Shown here: positions 16,142 through 24,295 of the stretch, one piece after another
How the letters are laid out: each line of letters starts with the position of its first letter
How positions within the stretch are numbered: position 1 is the stretch's first letter
NCBI GenBank assembly: GCA_002307145.1
Contig: DBTR01000048.1
Location: 1-38,809 of the forward strand
Direction: 5' to 3'
DNA length: 38,809 nucleotides
Origin: Rhodospirillum sp. UBA1311
GTDB taxonomy: Bacteria > Pseudomonadota > Alphaproteobacteria > Rhodospirillales > Rhodospirillaceae
Made by a program: the position numbers and the translations under genes
The notes under the pieces: generated by a model
Told to the model about the DNA's origin: nothing
What the model saw: the letters and a program-made list of their open reading frames with translations, nothing else
Databases searched by the model: none

Positions 16142-16468
16142 TTACGGCACAACCGCATCCAGCGGCACATCCAAGGCGGCGGCGATAGCCTTGTAAGCCT
16201 CAACCGATCCGGGCTTCTTCCCGGTCTCGATCTCGCTGAGATAGGCTTTCGACACTCCGGACATATCTGCTAGGGCAGAAGCCGTCAGCTTCCGGTAATC
16301 GCGCCACACCCGAACCGGATGCTCGCCCTCGATGTCACGAATAGCAAACGCATAAGGGAGGCGCGCGCCAGTCATCGTAGCGTGGGCGGCGAGGATGTCG
16401 TCGAGGTCTTCGATCCGGGCGCGGAGCGCGTCGTACTCTTCGCGCGGAATGGTCACAGTGTCAGCCAT
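16142..16468 (-). CDS. XRE-family HTH protein (second antitoxin-like copy)
   Basis: 108 residues. ATG 16468 is chosen because GGAGG lies 7 bp upstream; the longer open frame has no such support. The N-terminal part (TIPREEYDALRARIEDLDDI) is followed by HPVRVWRDYRKLTASALADM, then SGVSKAYLSEIETGKK, a classic XRE helix-turn-helix. It is a paralogue of the next gene upstream (shared GE-N/H-P-x-x-V-W/Y-R-D/E stretch). It may be an antitoxin or a repressor of the cluster. Confidence 0.82.
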   Translation of the reverse strand: MADTVTIPREEYDALRARIEDLDDILAAHATMTGARLPYAFAIRDIEGEHPVRVWRDYRKLTASALADMSGVSKAYLSEIETGKKPGSVEAYKAIAAALDVPLDAVVP

Positions 16469-16529
16469 AGGCTTTCCTCCGGTGGCGCTCGCCGCGCCTT
16501 TTCCATCGCAACTCATGGCGCTGGAGTAG

Positions 16530-16910
16530 TCAATCCGCGTCGAGATCGTCGGGCAGTACGCCGAGGACGGTGGCGACCTCCGCCTGAGTTTTGCGGGAGA
16601 GTTGGCGAACGCTACGCTCGACCTGGCTGAGATATCCGGTCGAGACGCCCGCCTTTGCGGCAAGCTCCGCCTGGGAAAGGCCGCGCCACTCGCGATAAAC
16701 CTTTATCGGGTTCTCTCCTCCGATCAACCGCACCATCACGGTATGCGGCACGGTGGGACCACGATGCTCGGACATCGCAAGATCGAAGAGGGCCTCGTCG
16801 GAAAGCGCCGCCTCGGCCTGAACCGGCGCAAGGTCGCGGAACTGGGCGTAAGGGATGACGACGAAGGCAGGCGCGCCGGTGTCGTCGTAGATGATTTGCG
16901 GCTTGCTCAT
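16530..16910 (-). CDS. XRE-family antitoxin
   Basis: 126 residues from ATG 16910, preceded by GAGGAAATC. The N-terminal IIYDDTGAPAFVVIPYAQF resembles the Phd/YefM-like start of some antitoxins, and the C-terminal part GENPIKVYREWRGLSQAELA then GVSTGYLSQVERS is a helix-turn-helix. It lies 7 bp after the RelE-like toxin gene, i.e. toxin-first order as in HigBA. It should bind the toxin and repress the promoter at 17199-17227. Confidence 0.85.
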   Translation of the reverse strand: MSKPQIIYDDTGAPAFVVIPYAQFRDLAPVQAEAALSDEALFDLAMSEHRGPTVPHTVMVRLIGGENPIKVYREWRGLSQAELAAKAGVSTGYLSQVERSVRQLSRKTQAEVATVLGVLPDDLDAD

Positions 16911-16917
16911 GATTTCC

Positions 16918-17169
16918 TCACCCTTTGTAAACGTCGCCACGAGGGCCGATGCGCTCGACCGCCAGAACCAAGCCATCGTTGGTGTAGATCACTCGCCAAT
17001 CACCAACGCGCAGGCGGTAGCCTTCCCGACCCGAAAGCTTCTTCACATCCAAGTCGGTGCGCTCCGGGTCTTCTGCCAGCTTCGCCATGCCATCAAGAAT
17101 GCGGGCGGCGGTTTTCGGCTGCATCTTCCGCAGGGTCTTTCGGGCTTGGGCGCTGTAGGTGATCTGCAT
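16918..17169 (-). CDS. RelE/ParE superfamily toxin
   Basis: 83 residues from ATG 17169. Features: ITYSAQARKTLRKMQPKTAA, KKLSGREGYRLRVGDWRVIY and the closing strand VERIGPRGDVYKG, the RelE fold with the Arg/Tyr-rich active face. RelE toxins cut mRNA on the ribosome. A TTG at 17190 would add 7 residues, but it lies at or before the predicted transcription start of the 17199-17227 promoter, so ATG 17169 is favoured. First gene of the - strand stability cluster. Confidence 0.88.
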   Translation of the reverse strand: MQITYSAQARKTLRKMQPKTAARILDGMAKLAEDPERTDLDVKKLSGREGYRLRVGDWRVIYTNDGLVLAVERIGPRGDVYKG

Positions 17170-17198
17170 CGGTCTCGCCTTCGTTCTCAATGAAGCTG

Positions 17199-17227
17199 AT
17201 AGTACGGAATTGCTTTACCTAAGTCAA
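17199..17227 (-). promoter_or_regulatory. Sigma-70-type promoter for the toxin/antitoxin cluster
   Basis: On the - strand, TTGACT (17227-17222), a 17-bp spacer and TACTAT (17204-17199) form a near-consensus promoter, about 30 bp before the RelE-like ATG at 17169. It is AT-rich against a GC-rich background and points at the cluster ending with the zeta toxin. Confidence 0.7.
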
Positions 17228-17247
17228 TCATTTTGTGTTGCTTTGTA

Positions 17248-18735
17248 TCATTCCGGGCCCGCGTCACGCGCGACGCGCGCATGCCCCGGGGCCAACCGCG
17301 CGCCGGATCGAACCGTCAGCACGAGGGTGTTGACGTTCGTGCCGACCGACGAAAACGAACCGGCAGGAAGGTCCGACCACTCCGCGCCCATCTCCGCCAT
17401 AAGCGCCCGGAACGCGGTGCTCTTGCGAGTTTCCCGGAACTCGGTGCCTGCCGACATGATCGCGGTGAGAACACCCCCCGGCTTAAGGAAGGTAAGGGCG
17501 TGCATCACGTGGTCGATGTCCCGTTCGCGGTCGAAAGGCGGATTCATCGCCACCCGGTCATAGAGTGCATCCGGGTTTGGCTTGAGCGCCAAGAAGTCGG
17601 CGGCGATCACACTCCGATAGATGCCCTCGGCGCGGAGGCCCTGGGCCAAGTGCCCCTGGATCTCGATGCAATCCACAACCGCCCCGGCCTCGACGGCTCG
17701 GCGTGCAAGATTGCCGGTTCCGGCGCTCGGCTCCAAGAGAGTCAAGGCGGGTTCGTCCTCCGGATGCCAAAGCGAGAACCGATCGAACACGCGCGCGGCG
17801 GCGGCGGCTGGCGTCGGGAAAAGCCCGAAGTTTTTGGCGGGTGTGGTCTTCGGGGTGAACAGGTCGCCGTCGTCTACCGGGGCGCGATCCTCCGGGATCG
17901 GTGCGCCGTAGTATTCGCCGATCAGGCGGTTGACCTGGCTAACCAGGTCATCGCGCTTGAACCAGACGTGCGCGTTGCCGTTCTGGAAGCAGCGAACCTT
18001 GAAATACTCGGTTTCGCACTCCGATTGATGCGCGCGGAAACCGCCTCGGCGGTTCGCGTCAATCGTCGCCACGATCCCCGCATAGCTCTCCGGCTGCTTC
18101 CGTCCGTCCAGAATGAAGAACGTCCGCTCGATGTCGGTCAGGGTGTCCCGGTGATTCCGATAGTGGTTCCAGCCGCCCCATTCACAGAACGCATTCGAGA
18201 GGATGACCCGGCTTCCGATCTTCCATCCGTCGTGGGACCGGAAGCGTCGATCCAGGTTCGAGAACACCGTTGCGATGCCACGCCGGAAGATCGTGCCTGC
18301 ATCCGCCGCCATTTCTTCGAGGGTCGCTCGCACGTTCCCCTCCGTCACCTCGGGCGGCTCGGTGGCGAGCTGCTGGCGCAGGCTGTCCTTGGCCGTCTTG
18401 TCCATCAGCTTTTCGAGGTCGGTCATCTGCATGATGTGCGCCCAAACGCTGGTGTCGGTGAGGCGTCGCGCCGCGTCGCGGTAGGCGTCGGGATCGGGGA
18501 GTTGGATGCCGGTGAGGAAGAGTTTGCGGTTTTCCTCGGTGGGATAGGTGTAGGCGTTGCTGTTCGTCGGCGACACGGCGGCAACGGCCTTTGCGGCCTC
18601 CGCGAACGCCTCGCTGGCGACGCTCAGAGCGTCGAAGGCACGCCCGTAGAGGTCAAGAGCGCGGTCGCGCTGCGCGCAAATCTGGGCGACGGTCTGGCGG
18701 GGAATCAGGTCGGTGGCGGCGGCTTGGGAGTTCAT
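17248..18735 (-). CDS. DUF4942 protein with class I N6-adenine methyltransferase domain
   Basis: 495 residues. The middle part (about residues 130-290) fits DUF4942: GTIFRRGIATVFSNLDRRF, GSRVILSNAF, ERTFFILDGR and a segment ending in CFQNGNAHVWFKRDDLV. The C-terminal part is a Rossmann methyltransferase: NFGLFPTPAAAAARVF, TLLEPSAGTGNLARRAVEAG (motif I), then VAMNPPFDRERDIDHV (NPPF, motif IV). It would methylate adenine in DNA, a common anti-restriction or self-marking function on alphaproteobacterial plasmids. Gene ATG 18735; a long structured gap lies upstream. Separate from the toxin cluster, whose promoter begins just downstream of its stop. Confidence 0.85.
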   Translation of the reverse strand: MNSQAAATDLIPRQTVAQICAQRDRALDLYGRAFDALSVASEAFAEAAKAVAAVSPTNSNAYTYPTEENRKLFLTGIQLPDPDAYRDAARRLTDTSVWAHIMQMTDLEKLMDKTAKDSLRQQLATEPPEVTEGNVRATLEEMAADAGTIFRRGIATVFSNLDRRFRSHDGWKIGSRVILSNAFCEWGGWNHYRNHRDTLTDIERTFFILDGRKQPESYAGIVATIDANRRGGFRAHQSECETEYFKVRCFQNGNAHVWFKRDDLVSQVNRLIGEYYGAPIPEDRAPVDDGDLFTPKTTPAKNFGLFPTPAAAAARVFDRFSLWHPEDEPALTLLEPSAGTGNLARRAVEAGAVVDCIEIQGHLAQGLRAEGIYRSVIAADFLALKPNPDALYDRVAMNPPFDRERDIDHVMHALTFLKPGGVLTAIMSAGTEFRETRKSTAFRALMAEMGAEWSDLPAGSFSSVGTNVNTLVLTVRSGARLAPGHARVARDAGPE

Positions 18736-19112
18736 CGCTAATCCTCACTGTGACGGGCAAATTCTTTTCCTCGTCGTCCGAGTGGGGGTAGCAAGGGGAA
18801 GGGCCGAGGGGGCGGGAGGGGTATCACCCGCCTGCACGGAGCCGAAGGCGGAGGAAGGTGGGGATACCCGCCCCCTCGCGACGCGAAGCGGCGCTTGGCC
18901 CTTCCCCGCGCGAGGGGCGACAGCCCCTTAGCCTTGTTGCTTTACGGCGAAGCTGGCCCGTCCGACTCACACCGGAGGTGATTTGAAATGACGTAGTTGC
19001 TCAGATCGGGCAGCAATAGACTGTCACATCGCCCCAGGTGGAGACGCTTTCAGGCGTCTCCGTCGCGGCAAACTGCAGCGCCTCTAAACCGGGCAAGACT
19101 TACTGTCGGATG
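18736..19112. other. 377-bp gene-free region with long inverted repeats
   Basis: No convincing gene. GGGGAAGGGCC (18794-18804) and GAGGGGGCGGG (18806-18816) are matched in reverse complement by CCCGCCCCCTC (18867-18877) and GGCCCTTCCCC (18898-18908), so about 115 bp can fold back on itself. A separate perfect hairpin, GGAGACGC-TTTCAG-GCGTCTCC, lies at 19040-19061, just downstream of the Avs-like gene. It has no T-run, so termination there would need Rho. The region may hold the promoter of the DUF4942 gene and could be oriT or an origin; unproven. Confidence 0.5.
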
Positions 19113-22100
19113 CTATTGAGTGCACGTCGAATAACCGAAGTACCCCCTTGACAGGAGAGCGGCATATTCATCGGGCGAAGTGTTTTGGCGGATCAAATTA
19201 TGTACGTTAGTGATTGCGGTGTTATCTGTGACGGGATCTAGCAGCCGTGTTGCTAAAGCGTCATGCAGCATTAAGGTCCAAGTCGTGTTTGGCAGGCCGA
19301 CAAAATGGCGAAATATGCCGCCGTGACGAACGCAGGAACAGAATAGTCCGAGAATAAATGGCCAATCATCTCCGCGTGGGAACGGTCGTTTTGAGAAGTT
19401 CCCAAACAGGATCGAGCAGGCCACCTGCTCCGGTTGGGAAAGGATTTTCTTGGCGAGGAGGTTCTTGAATACCATGTCGGTCGCTTGGAAGACGACTTTT
19501 CGAAAACGTTGCGAGAGCGAATGCTGTGCAAAAGCTCGGCTCATTCGGCTTAGACGAAAGATCGCATCCTCGTGATGCGCGTGAACACCTGCCCAAGCTA
19601 CTATCCGTGCGACAGAATCGACGGACAGGTCGTCTCGCATTGACAGAGCTTTCGTGACATAAGCGGCGCTTTCCAAAAGCCAGTGATCTTTCAGCCATGC
19701 TTCACAGTACGTTCGGATGTCCTCGAAAGGGAGCCGCGCTTCGAGCCACGCTCGATAGATGAACACCGCCTCAGGTGTCGTTCCGCGTGCCACAAGCCAC
19801 GCGACGATATACTCGCGGGCCGCTTCTGACTCGCCACGCGCGTTGAGCCAGCCTTGATAGACGTACGATGCTTCTGGTGTCGCACCGTAAACTGCGAGCC
19901 ATTCAAGGATATATTCCCAAATCGTTTCCATCCCGCCATCCGCATCTAGCCAGCTTTGGTAGACGAAGGATGCGTCTGGTGTCATGTAGTGCACTGCGAG
20001 CCATGCGAGACCATGGCTTCGAATCACTTCTATCCCGCCATTGGCATCGAGCCAGCTTTTGTAGACGAAGCCTGCGTCTGGTGTCTCACCGTAAACTGCG
20101 AGCCAATCGAGGACATACTTCCGAATCGTTTCCGTCCCGCCATCCGCATCTAGCCAGCTTTTGCAAACGAATTGCGCGCTTGGTGTCGTGCCGTGTGCTG
20201 CGAACCATTCGAGAACATATTCTCGGACCGCTTCTACTTCGCCGCCCGCATCGAGCCAGCTTTGGTAGAGGTATGACGCCTCTAGTGTAGTGCCGTGTAC
20301 CGGGAGCCATGCGAGGACATACTCCCGGACCGGTTCCCTCTCGCCACCTGCATCAAGCCAGCTTTTGCAGACGAACTGAGCCTTGGGTGTCGTGACGTGC
20401 GCTACGAGCCATTCGAGGATATATGCCCAAATCGCATCCATCCCGCCATCCGCCTCGAGCCAGCTTTGGTAGACGAAGGACGCCTCTGGTGTCATGTAGT
20501 GTACCGCGAGCCATGCGAGAACATGGTCCCGAATCGCCTTAATCCCGCCGCCCGCAATAAACCAGCTTTGGTAGACAAAGGAGGCCTTAGTGGCGATTTC
20601 ATTGCGATCAAGCCAGCGGTGCAGGTGCGGCAGAACCTCTTGGGGAGGCGTTCCCCACTTCAGAAGAGACACAATCAGATAATGGCTATCGACCTTTCTC
20701 GGCTCGGCGCTCAACCGTGCCAGAACCGCATCTTGGTAATGCTCCGGGTCGAAGGCATGAGCGTAGCGCAGCACCATGTTATTGGGATGGGGCCACGCGA
20801 CGGCTCTGGCCAGCGGTTCGGTCAATGCCATGGCGACCGTGACTTGGTCGACCTGATCGCGTCCCTTCGTTGCCGCCCACTCTCCTGCCCGCGCCAGAGA
20901 AAGATGTGCCGCAGACGTTTCCGCCAAGCGCGCCCGCAGTTCCGATGAAGAGGCTAGAAGTGCTATTAACTCGGCTGGGGGCAGCAAGCGACTTCGGGTA
21001 ATGGCAGGAAGCGCGGCAAGTGTCTTTTCCTTGTCGCGGCGCAACAGCACTTCTACCGCTTTCGCGCCGGACAGGTTAGCGAACATTTCATGATTGCCCA
21101 ATCGATCCATCGCTGCTAGGCAGCGATCAAGCCGGTCCTCCGCGAGCGCTCGGTCCAGCAGATCCAGCAGCCGATCCTGTCCACAGCCGGGCATGCCCGC
21201 CAAATATCGCGCCAACATAACGTCGGCCAGAACGTCATGCGCCGCGAGAAACTCGTCGCCATCTGTCTCAACCCAGTGGTCGGCCCTGAGAACTTCAAAA
21301 AGATCTCGGTGGTGCTCCGAGACAGCGCAGAATGCATCAACCTCGATGAGAGGCATTGGCAGCCGCGTCACCAGTTCCGAAAGGATGCGTTGCACCGGTC
21401 GACCCGTAAACCGGTCTTCGATGTTTTTTAGTCGGGCCGATGCCCATTCCGCAAAATCCTTCATCGCAGCTAAATTGCCGAATTGCTCGTCGAATTTCGA
21501 ACGATCACGCTGATAAAGATAGCCGGCAAAGGCGGCCATCACCGGCAAACCCGAGCAACTCCGCTCAATAGTTTCCGCGTGCGGAACCTCGAAATAACCG
21601 AGGATCTTTCGTACCACCCAAGCATCATAGCGGTCCGCTACGGGGGCATCGCGCAACTCCGTTACCGCGGTCTCGATGCCGAGCAGACGATCAGTCACTC
21701 GCTGAAGTGAACTCGACCGTGTCGAAGCGAGAATGGAGATGCGGTGGTTGCCGTCGCCTGCCAGACGGGCCAACGCCTCGGGCAGTTTATCGAGTTCCTC
21801 GAAGGCTTCGGCATAATCGATGAAGAGCAAAAGATTGGCGGTTCGGGCGTGGCTTTGACACAGCGCATCGAGATGCGAAACCCTTGCCTTACGGTCAAGC
21901 CGGACCGGCCACCAACCCTGCTCTCGAGCCTTCTCACACAGTTCGATCGCAAGGCGGGTCTTTCCGATACCCCCGGGTCCGGATATCACCGTTGCCCGCG
22001 CCTCGTTACCCTGCGTCAGTTGCTTTAATGTAGCGTCGAACAGGGAAACGCCTTTTAGCCGTCGCTCGGCCTCGAACGTATCACGCGAGAAATAAGGAAG

Positions 22101-22802
22101 GTTGCGACTTTGGAGAAAGCGTTTAAAGCCGGTCGTCAAGCCGAAACTGAGTTCGATCTCGCCGTAGCCCTGGGGGAAGCCCCCAAACCAACGGTAGAAG
22201 AGCGGGGCGAAGTTAGCACATTGCCCTACGAGATCGTCCCAATAGCGCAGGTCCACCTCGAGATCAGCCAAATGACTCAGTTCATCATGTTCGTGCGACA
22301 GCGTGGCAAAGAATTCGCAGATGGATTGGTGCAGTTTAGTTCGTTCATCGACGCTGGCGCATATTGCCGATGTGACAAAGGTATAGATTTTTAGTTCACT
22401 CTTAGATTTCAACCAGGGGAAATATTTCTTGAGCCCTCTTTCCTCTCCAGAAGCAAGTAGCGGAAGGTTCTTCTGTAAGATTGCTTTAACCTCCCCCCAC
22501 CGTTTTGCAGCAGTATCATCAGTATTTGCTCCGATGAACTTACACTCAACGATTTGAGTAAGCCTCTGACCATTGTCGGCTAGATCGATTGCGCCATCGG
22601 CGCCTCGGGCTAGCCCCCGAACCAAGGTAATTCCCGGGCATTGGAGCCGCATCATCTCGTCAACGAAGCGCTCGAACGCACTGCCGCTGTCCTCACGATC
22701 GAGAATGCGGTCATCGAAACGTCTTTTCAAAAAATCGAGCATTTCCCGCGTACAATCCGGCAATATTTCTATTTCAGACAGGTTACTCCAAGCGATGAGC
22801 AT
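19113..22802 (-). CDS. Avs-like antiviral STAND NTPase with N-terminal nuclease and 34-residue repeats
   Basis: 1229 residues. Residues 1-180 look like an Mrr/PD-(D/E)XK nuclease: ADGAIDL (Asp69, Asp73) and VECKF (Glu86, Lys88). A STAND/NACHT-type P-loop follows: VISGPGGIGKT (Lys281) and LLLFIDYAEAFEE as Walker B, then ISILASTRSS as a sensor strand. From residue 737 come nine tandem 34-residue helical repeats (consensus TPxAxFVYxSWLDADGG then xExIRxYVLxWLAVHG) and two decayed ones. Nuclease-STAND-repeat order is that of Avs proteins, which sense phage proteins through the repeats and then cut DNA. The ATG at 22802 lies 20 bp inside the 3' end of repC, so expression is probably coupled to replication. 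No separate promoter is visible. Family assignment is by architecture only. Confidence 0.82.
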   Translation of the reverse strand: MLIAWSNLSEIEILPDCTREMLDFLKRRFDDRILDREDSGSAFERFVDEMMRLQCPGITLVRGLARGADGAIDLADNGQRLTQIVECKFIGANTDDTAAKRWGEVKAILQKNLPLLASGEERGLKKYFPWLKSKSELKIYTFVTSAICASVDERTKLHQSICEFFATLSHEHDELSHLADLEVDLRYWDDLVGQCANFAPLFYRWFGGFPQGYGEIELSFGLTTGFKRFLQSRNLPYFSRDTFEAERRLKGVSLFDATLKQLTQGNEARATVISGPGGIGKTRLAIELCEKAREQGWWPVRLDRKARVSHLDALCQSHARTANLLLFIDYAEAFEELDKLPEALARLAGDGNHRISILASTRSSSLQRVTDRLLGIETAVTELRDAPVADRYDAWVVRKILGYFEVPHAETIERSCSGLPVMAAFAGYLYQRDRSKFDEQFGNLAAMKDFAEWASARLKNIEDRFTGRPVQRILSELVTRLPMPLIEVDAFCAVSEHHRDLFEVLRADHWVETDGDEFLAAHDVLADVMLARYLAGMPGCGQDRLLDLLDRALAEDRLDRCLAAMDRLGNHEMFANLSGAKAVEVLLRRDKEKTLAALPAITRSRLLPPAELIALLASSSELRARLAETSAAHLSLARAGEWAATKGRDQVDQVTVAMALTEPLARAVAWPHPNNMVLRYAHAFDPEHYQDAVLARLSAEPRKVDSHYLIVSLLKWGTPPQEVLPHLHRWLDRNEIATKASFVYQSWFIAGGGIKAIRDHVLAWLAVHYMTPEASFVYQSWLEADGGMDAIWAYILEWLVAHVTTPKAQFVCKSWLDAGGEREPVREYVLAWLPVHGTTLEASYLYQSWLDAGGEVEAVREYVLEWFAAHGTTPSAQFVCKSWLDADGGTETIRKYVLDWLAVYGETPDAGFVYKSWLDANGGIEVIRSHGLAWLAVHYMTPDASFVYQSWLDADGGMETIWEYILEWLAVYGATPEASYVYQGWLNARGESEAAREYIVAWLVARGTTPEAVFIYRAWLEARLPFEDIRTYCEAWLKDHWLLESAAYVTKALSMRDDLSVDSVARIVAWAGVHAHHEDAIFRLSRMSRAFAQHSLSQRFRKVVFQATDMVFKNLLAKKILSQPEQVACSILFGNFSKRPFPRGDDWPFILGLFCSCVRHGGIFRHFVGLPNTTWTLMLHDALATRLLDPVTDNTAITNVHNLIRQNTSPDEYAALLSRGYFGYSTCTQ
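19677..20594 (-). repeat. Nine tandem 102-bp units encoding 34-residue repeats
   Basis: Unit starts (- strand) are at 20594, 20492, 20390, 20288, 20186, 20084, 19982, 19880 and 19778, with no length change. Units are similar at DNA level (repeated CCAGCTTTGGTAGACGAAG on the + strand). The pair 20391-20594 closely resembles the pair 19881-20084, showing a 204-bp higher-order duplication. This is coding DNA inside the Avs-like gene, not CRISPR. Confidence 0.9.
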
Positions 22803-24120
22803 AACAAGAAGCTAGACGCAACAACGCTTCTTTTCGGGCGACATAGCTGAAGCCCTCCCGATCGGGGGCGATCTTGTCGGGAGCCGGAGCCCGGAGCAGG
22901 CCGTAGATCGAGCGATCGACGTGCAACTTGCCGCCCGACGCGCGCCGGACCATGGACCGGAAGTAGCCACCAGGGGAGGTGACGCCGCGTTCGCTGGCCG
23001 CGCGATCGGCGATCATCAGGCAGAGGGCGGCGGGGTAAGGCCCGATGATCTCGCACGCCTCGCGCCAAGCCCAAATGCCGACATCAAGCTCGTCCCGGAA
23101 TTCGCGGGCGGCATCCACTATATCGGCGACGGTCGCGGCGCGATCGACGACGGGCAGGTGAGCGCGGAACCGTTCGGAAGCTGCTGCGATGGCAGTGCCT
23201 GGACGGACCATGTAGGCCCCGGTCGCCTCGGGCGGCATGTAGGCCGGGCCGGTGTATTCGGCGTCGGCCACATGGGGCTCAGGCCGTGCCGCGTGCCTTC
23301 CCCGCGAAAGCCCGGCGTGGCGCGTCTCGCGCCTCGCAACGGCGGGCTTTCGGGTGGTGGCCGTCCCATCGGGACTACCACACCCCGTAAGGGGTGATAA
23401 AGAATCAGTTCTAGTCTGTAAGTGTCGGAAGTTTTCTTCCGACGGGTCGGAAGTTTCCACGTCCGATCCACAGGTTTTCCCCGCCAGCAACAGCGCTTCC
23501 AATTCCGATGCCGCGCGCCAGGCCGCGACAATCAGGCGCTCAAGTTCCTGCACGTCGGCAAGCTGTCGATCGGTCACGCGCTCGCAGATCGGCGCGGCGA
23601 TCGCCGCAGCCGTGTCGCGGGTGGATTGGGGCGCATCGTGAAGAGCCGCGACCGCATCCACCAACCGGCGCACCCGTGCCCGCTCGATGACGAGCTGGCG
23701 CGCGCGCTGCGCCCGCATCGCCTTCATCGCGTCCAGTTCCGCCTTGGCCTGGCGCAGGTCCGGAAGAGCGTCCTTAAGGCCGGTTAGCTCGAATCCGAAG
23801 GCGTGGATGATCTTGCCGGTTTCGGAATCGCGTTGGCCGTAGCGGCGGCCATTGCAGCTTTTCGCCTGGACGAGGCCGAAAGCTTCGGCGATGTGGCGTT
23901 CATAGGTATTGATCTGGCGCGGCGTCACACCGCGCTCTTCCGCCACCTTCTTTACTTCCATGAACACGACGGCGCGTGCGCCCGGCTCCCAGTCGGCGGG
24001 GGGCGTCCTCGCGATCAACCATAGGAGGTGGTCAAGCGCGGCCTTCCCGAGGCTGAGCGTATGCCCGACCTTGGGGAGCAATTGGAAGAGTTCGGCTCGA
24101 ATCGACGTATCGCAAGGCAT
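22783..24120 (-). CDS. repC: RepC-family plasmid replication initiator
   Basis: 445 residues. ATG 24120 is preferred to the longer frame because AGGAGG lies 6 bp upstream. The N-terminal winged-helix half has ADWEPGARAVVFMEVKKVAE, GVTPRQINTYERHIAEAFGL and CNGRRYGQRDSETG then AFGFELTGL, the pattern of RepC. The C-terminal half has YPAALCLMIADRAASERGV then SPGGYFRSMVRRA, also typical. The middle (about residues 215-290) is variable. RepC of repABC plasmids binds an origin usually inside its own gene. Here repA and repB are not adjacent: only an RNA-gene-like leader lies upstream. The 3' end overlaps the Avs-like gene by 20 bp. Confidence 0.88.
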   Translation of the reverse strand: MPCDTSIRAELFQLLPKVGHTLSLGKAALDHLLWLIARTPPADWEPGARAVVFMEVKKVAEERGVTPRQINTYERHIAEAFGLVQAKSCNGRRYGQRDSETGKIIHAFGFELTGLKDALPDLRQAKAELDAMKAMRAQRARQLVIERARVRRLVDAVAALHDAPQSTRDTAAAIAAPICERVTDRQLADVQELERLIVAAWRAASELEALLLAGKTCGSDVETSDPSEENFRHLQTRTDSLSPLTGCGSPDGTATTRKPAVARRETRHAGLSRGRHAARPEPHVADAEYTGPAYMPPEATGAYMVRPGTAIAAASERFRAHLPVVDRAATVADIVDAAREFRDELDVGIWAWREACEIIGPYPAALCLMIADRAASERGVTSPGGYFRSMVRRASGGKLHVDRSIYGLLRAPAPDKIAPDREGFSYVARKEALLRLASCYAHRLE

Positions 24121-24178
24121 TTTCCCTCCTGGCGGAGGGCGTGGACGACGACAGGAAAAAGGCCGAATCGAGGCGTTC

Positions 24179-24196
24179 GGAAAACACGGGTTTTCC
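24179..24196 (-). promoter_or_regulatory. Hairpin in the repC leader
   Basis: GGAAAAC (24179-24185) and GTTTTCC (24190-24196) form a perfect 7-bp stem with a 4-base loop in the repC leader, adjacent to the -35 of the divergent RNA gene. A second inverted pair, GGGTAAAAAG/CTTTTTTACCC (24219-24255), lies further upstream. Such stems could switch repC translation depending on RNA pairing. Confidence 0.5.
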
Positions 24197-24197
24197 G

Positions 24198-24227
24198 TTG
24201 ACATTGCGGTCCAATGCAGGGTAAAAA
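24198..24227 (+). promoter_or_regulatory. Promoter for counter-transcribed RNA
   Basis: TTGACA (24198-24203), then TAAAAA (24222-24227) after 18 bp (GTAAAA with 17 bp also fits). The -35 is perfect; the -10 matches TATAAT at four of six positions. It fires away from repC. Confidence 0.6.
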
Positions 24228-24229
24228 GG

Positions 24230-24295
24230 TCGTCGCCAAACAGACTTTTTTACCCGTGCATCAGGCCGCTAAATCCTCTGGATTAGCGGCCTTTT
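24230..24295 (+). ncRNA. Putative RepC counter-transcribed RNA (RepE/inc-alpha-like)
   Basis: Transcription from the TTGACA promoter at 24198 would begin near 24233 and stop at the GGCCGCTAA/TTAGCGGCC hairpin followed by TTTT (24264-24295). That gives an RNA of about 60 bases with an unpaired 5' part and a 3' stem. It is antisense to the repC leader. In repABC plasmids a small RNA with this layout, encoded between repB and repC, controls RepC synthesis and incompatibility. Here layout and position match, but repB is missing. Identity is inferred from structure. Confidence 0.6.
24264..24295 (+). terminator. Rho-independent terminator of the counter-transcribed RNA
   Basis: GGCCGCTAA (24264-24272) pairs with TTAGCGGCC (24283-24291), a 9-bp stem with a 10-base loop, followed by TTTT (24292-24295). 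Confidence 0.75.

Noticed and set aside
18591..18931. Small + strand frames at the start of the DUF4942 gene and in the gap beside it
   Set aside because: Arg-rich frames without start signals; the region is better explained by inverted repeats.
19677..20594. Regular DNA repeats that might suggest a CRISPR array
   Set aside because: Period is 102 bp, in frame and fully coding for 34-residue protein repeats; no spacers.
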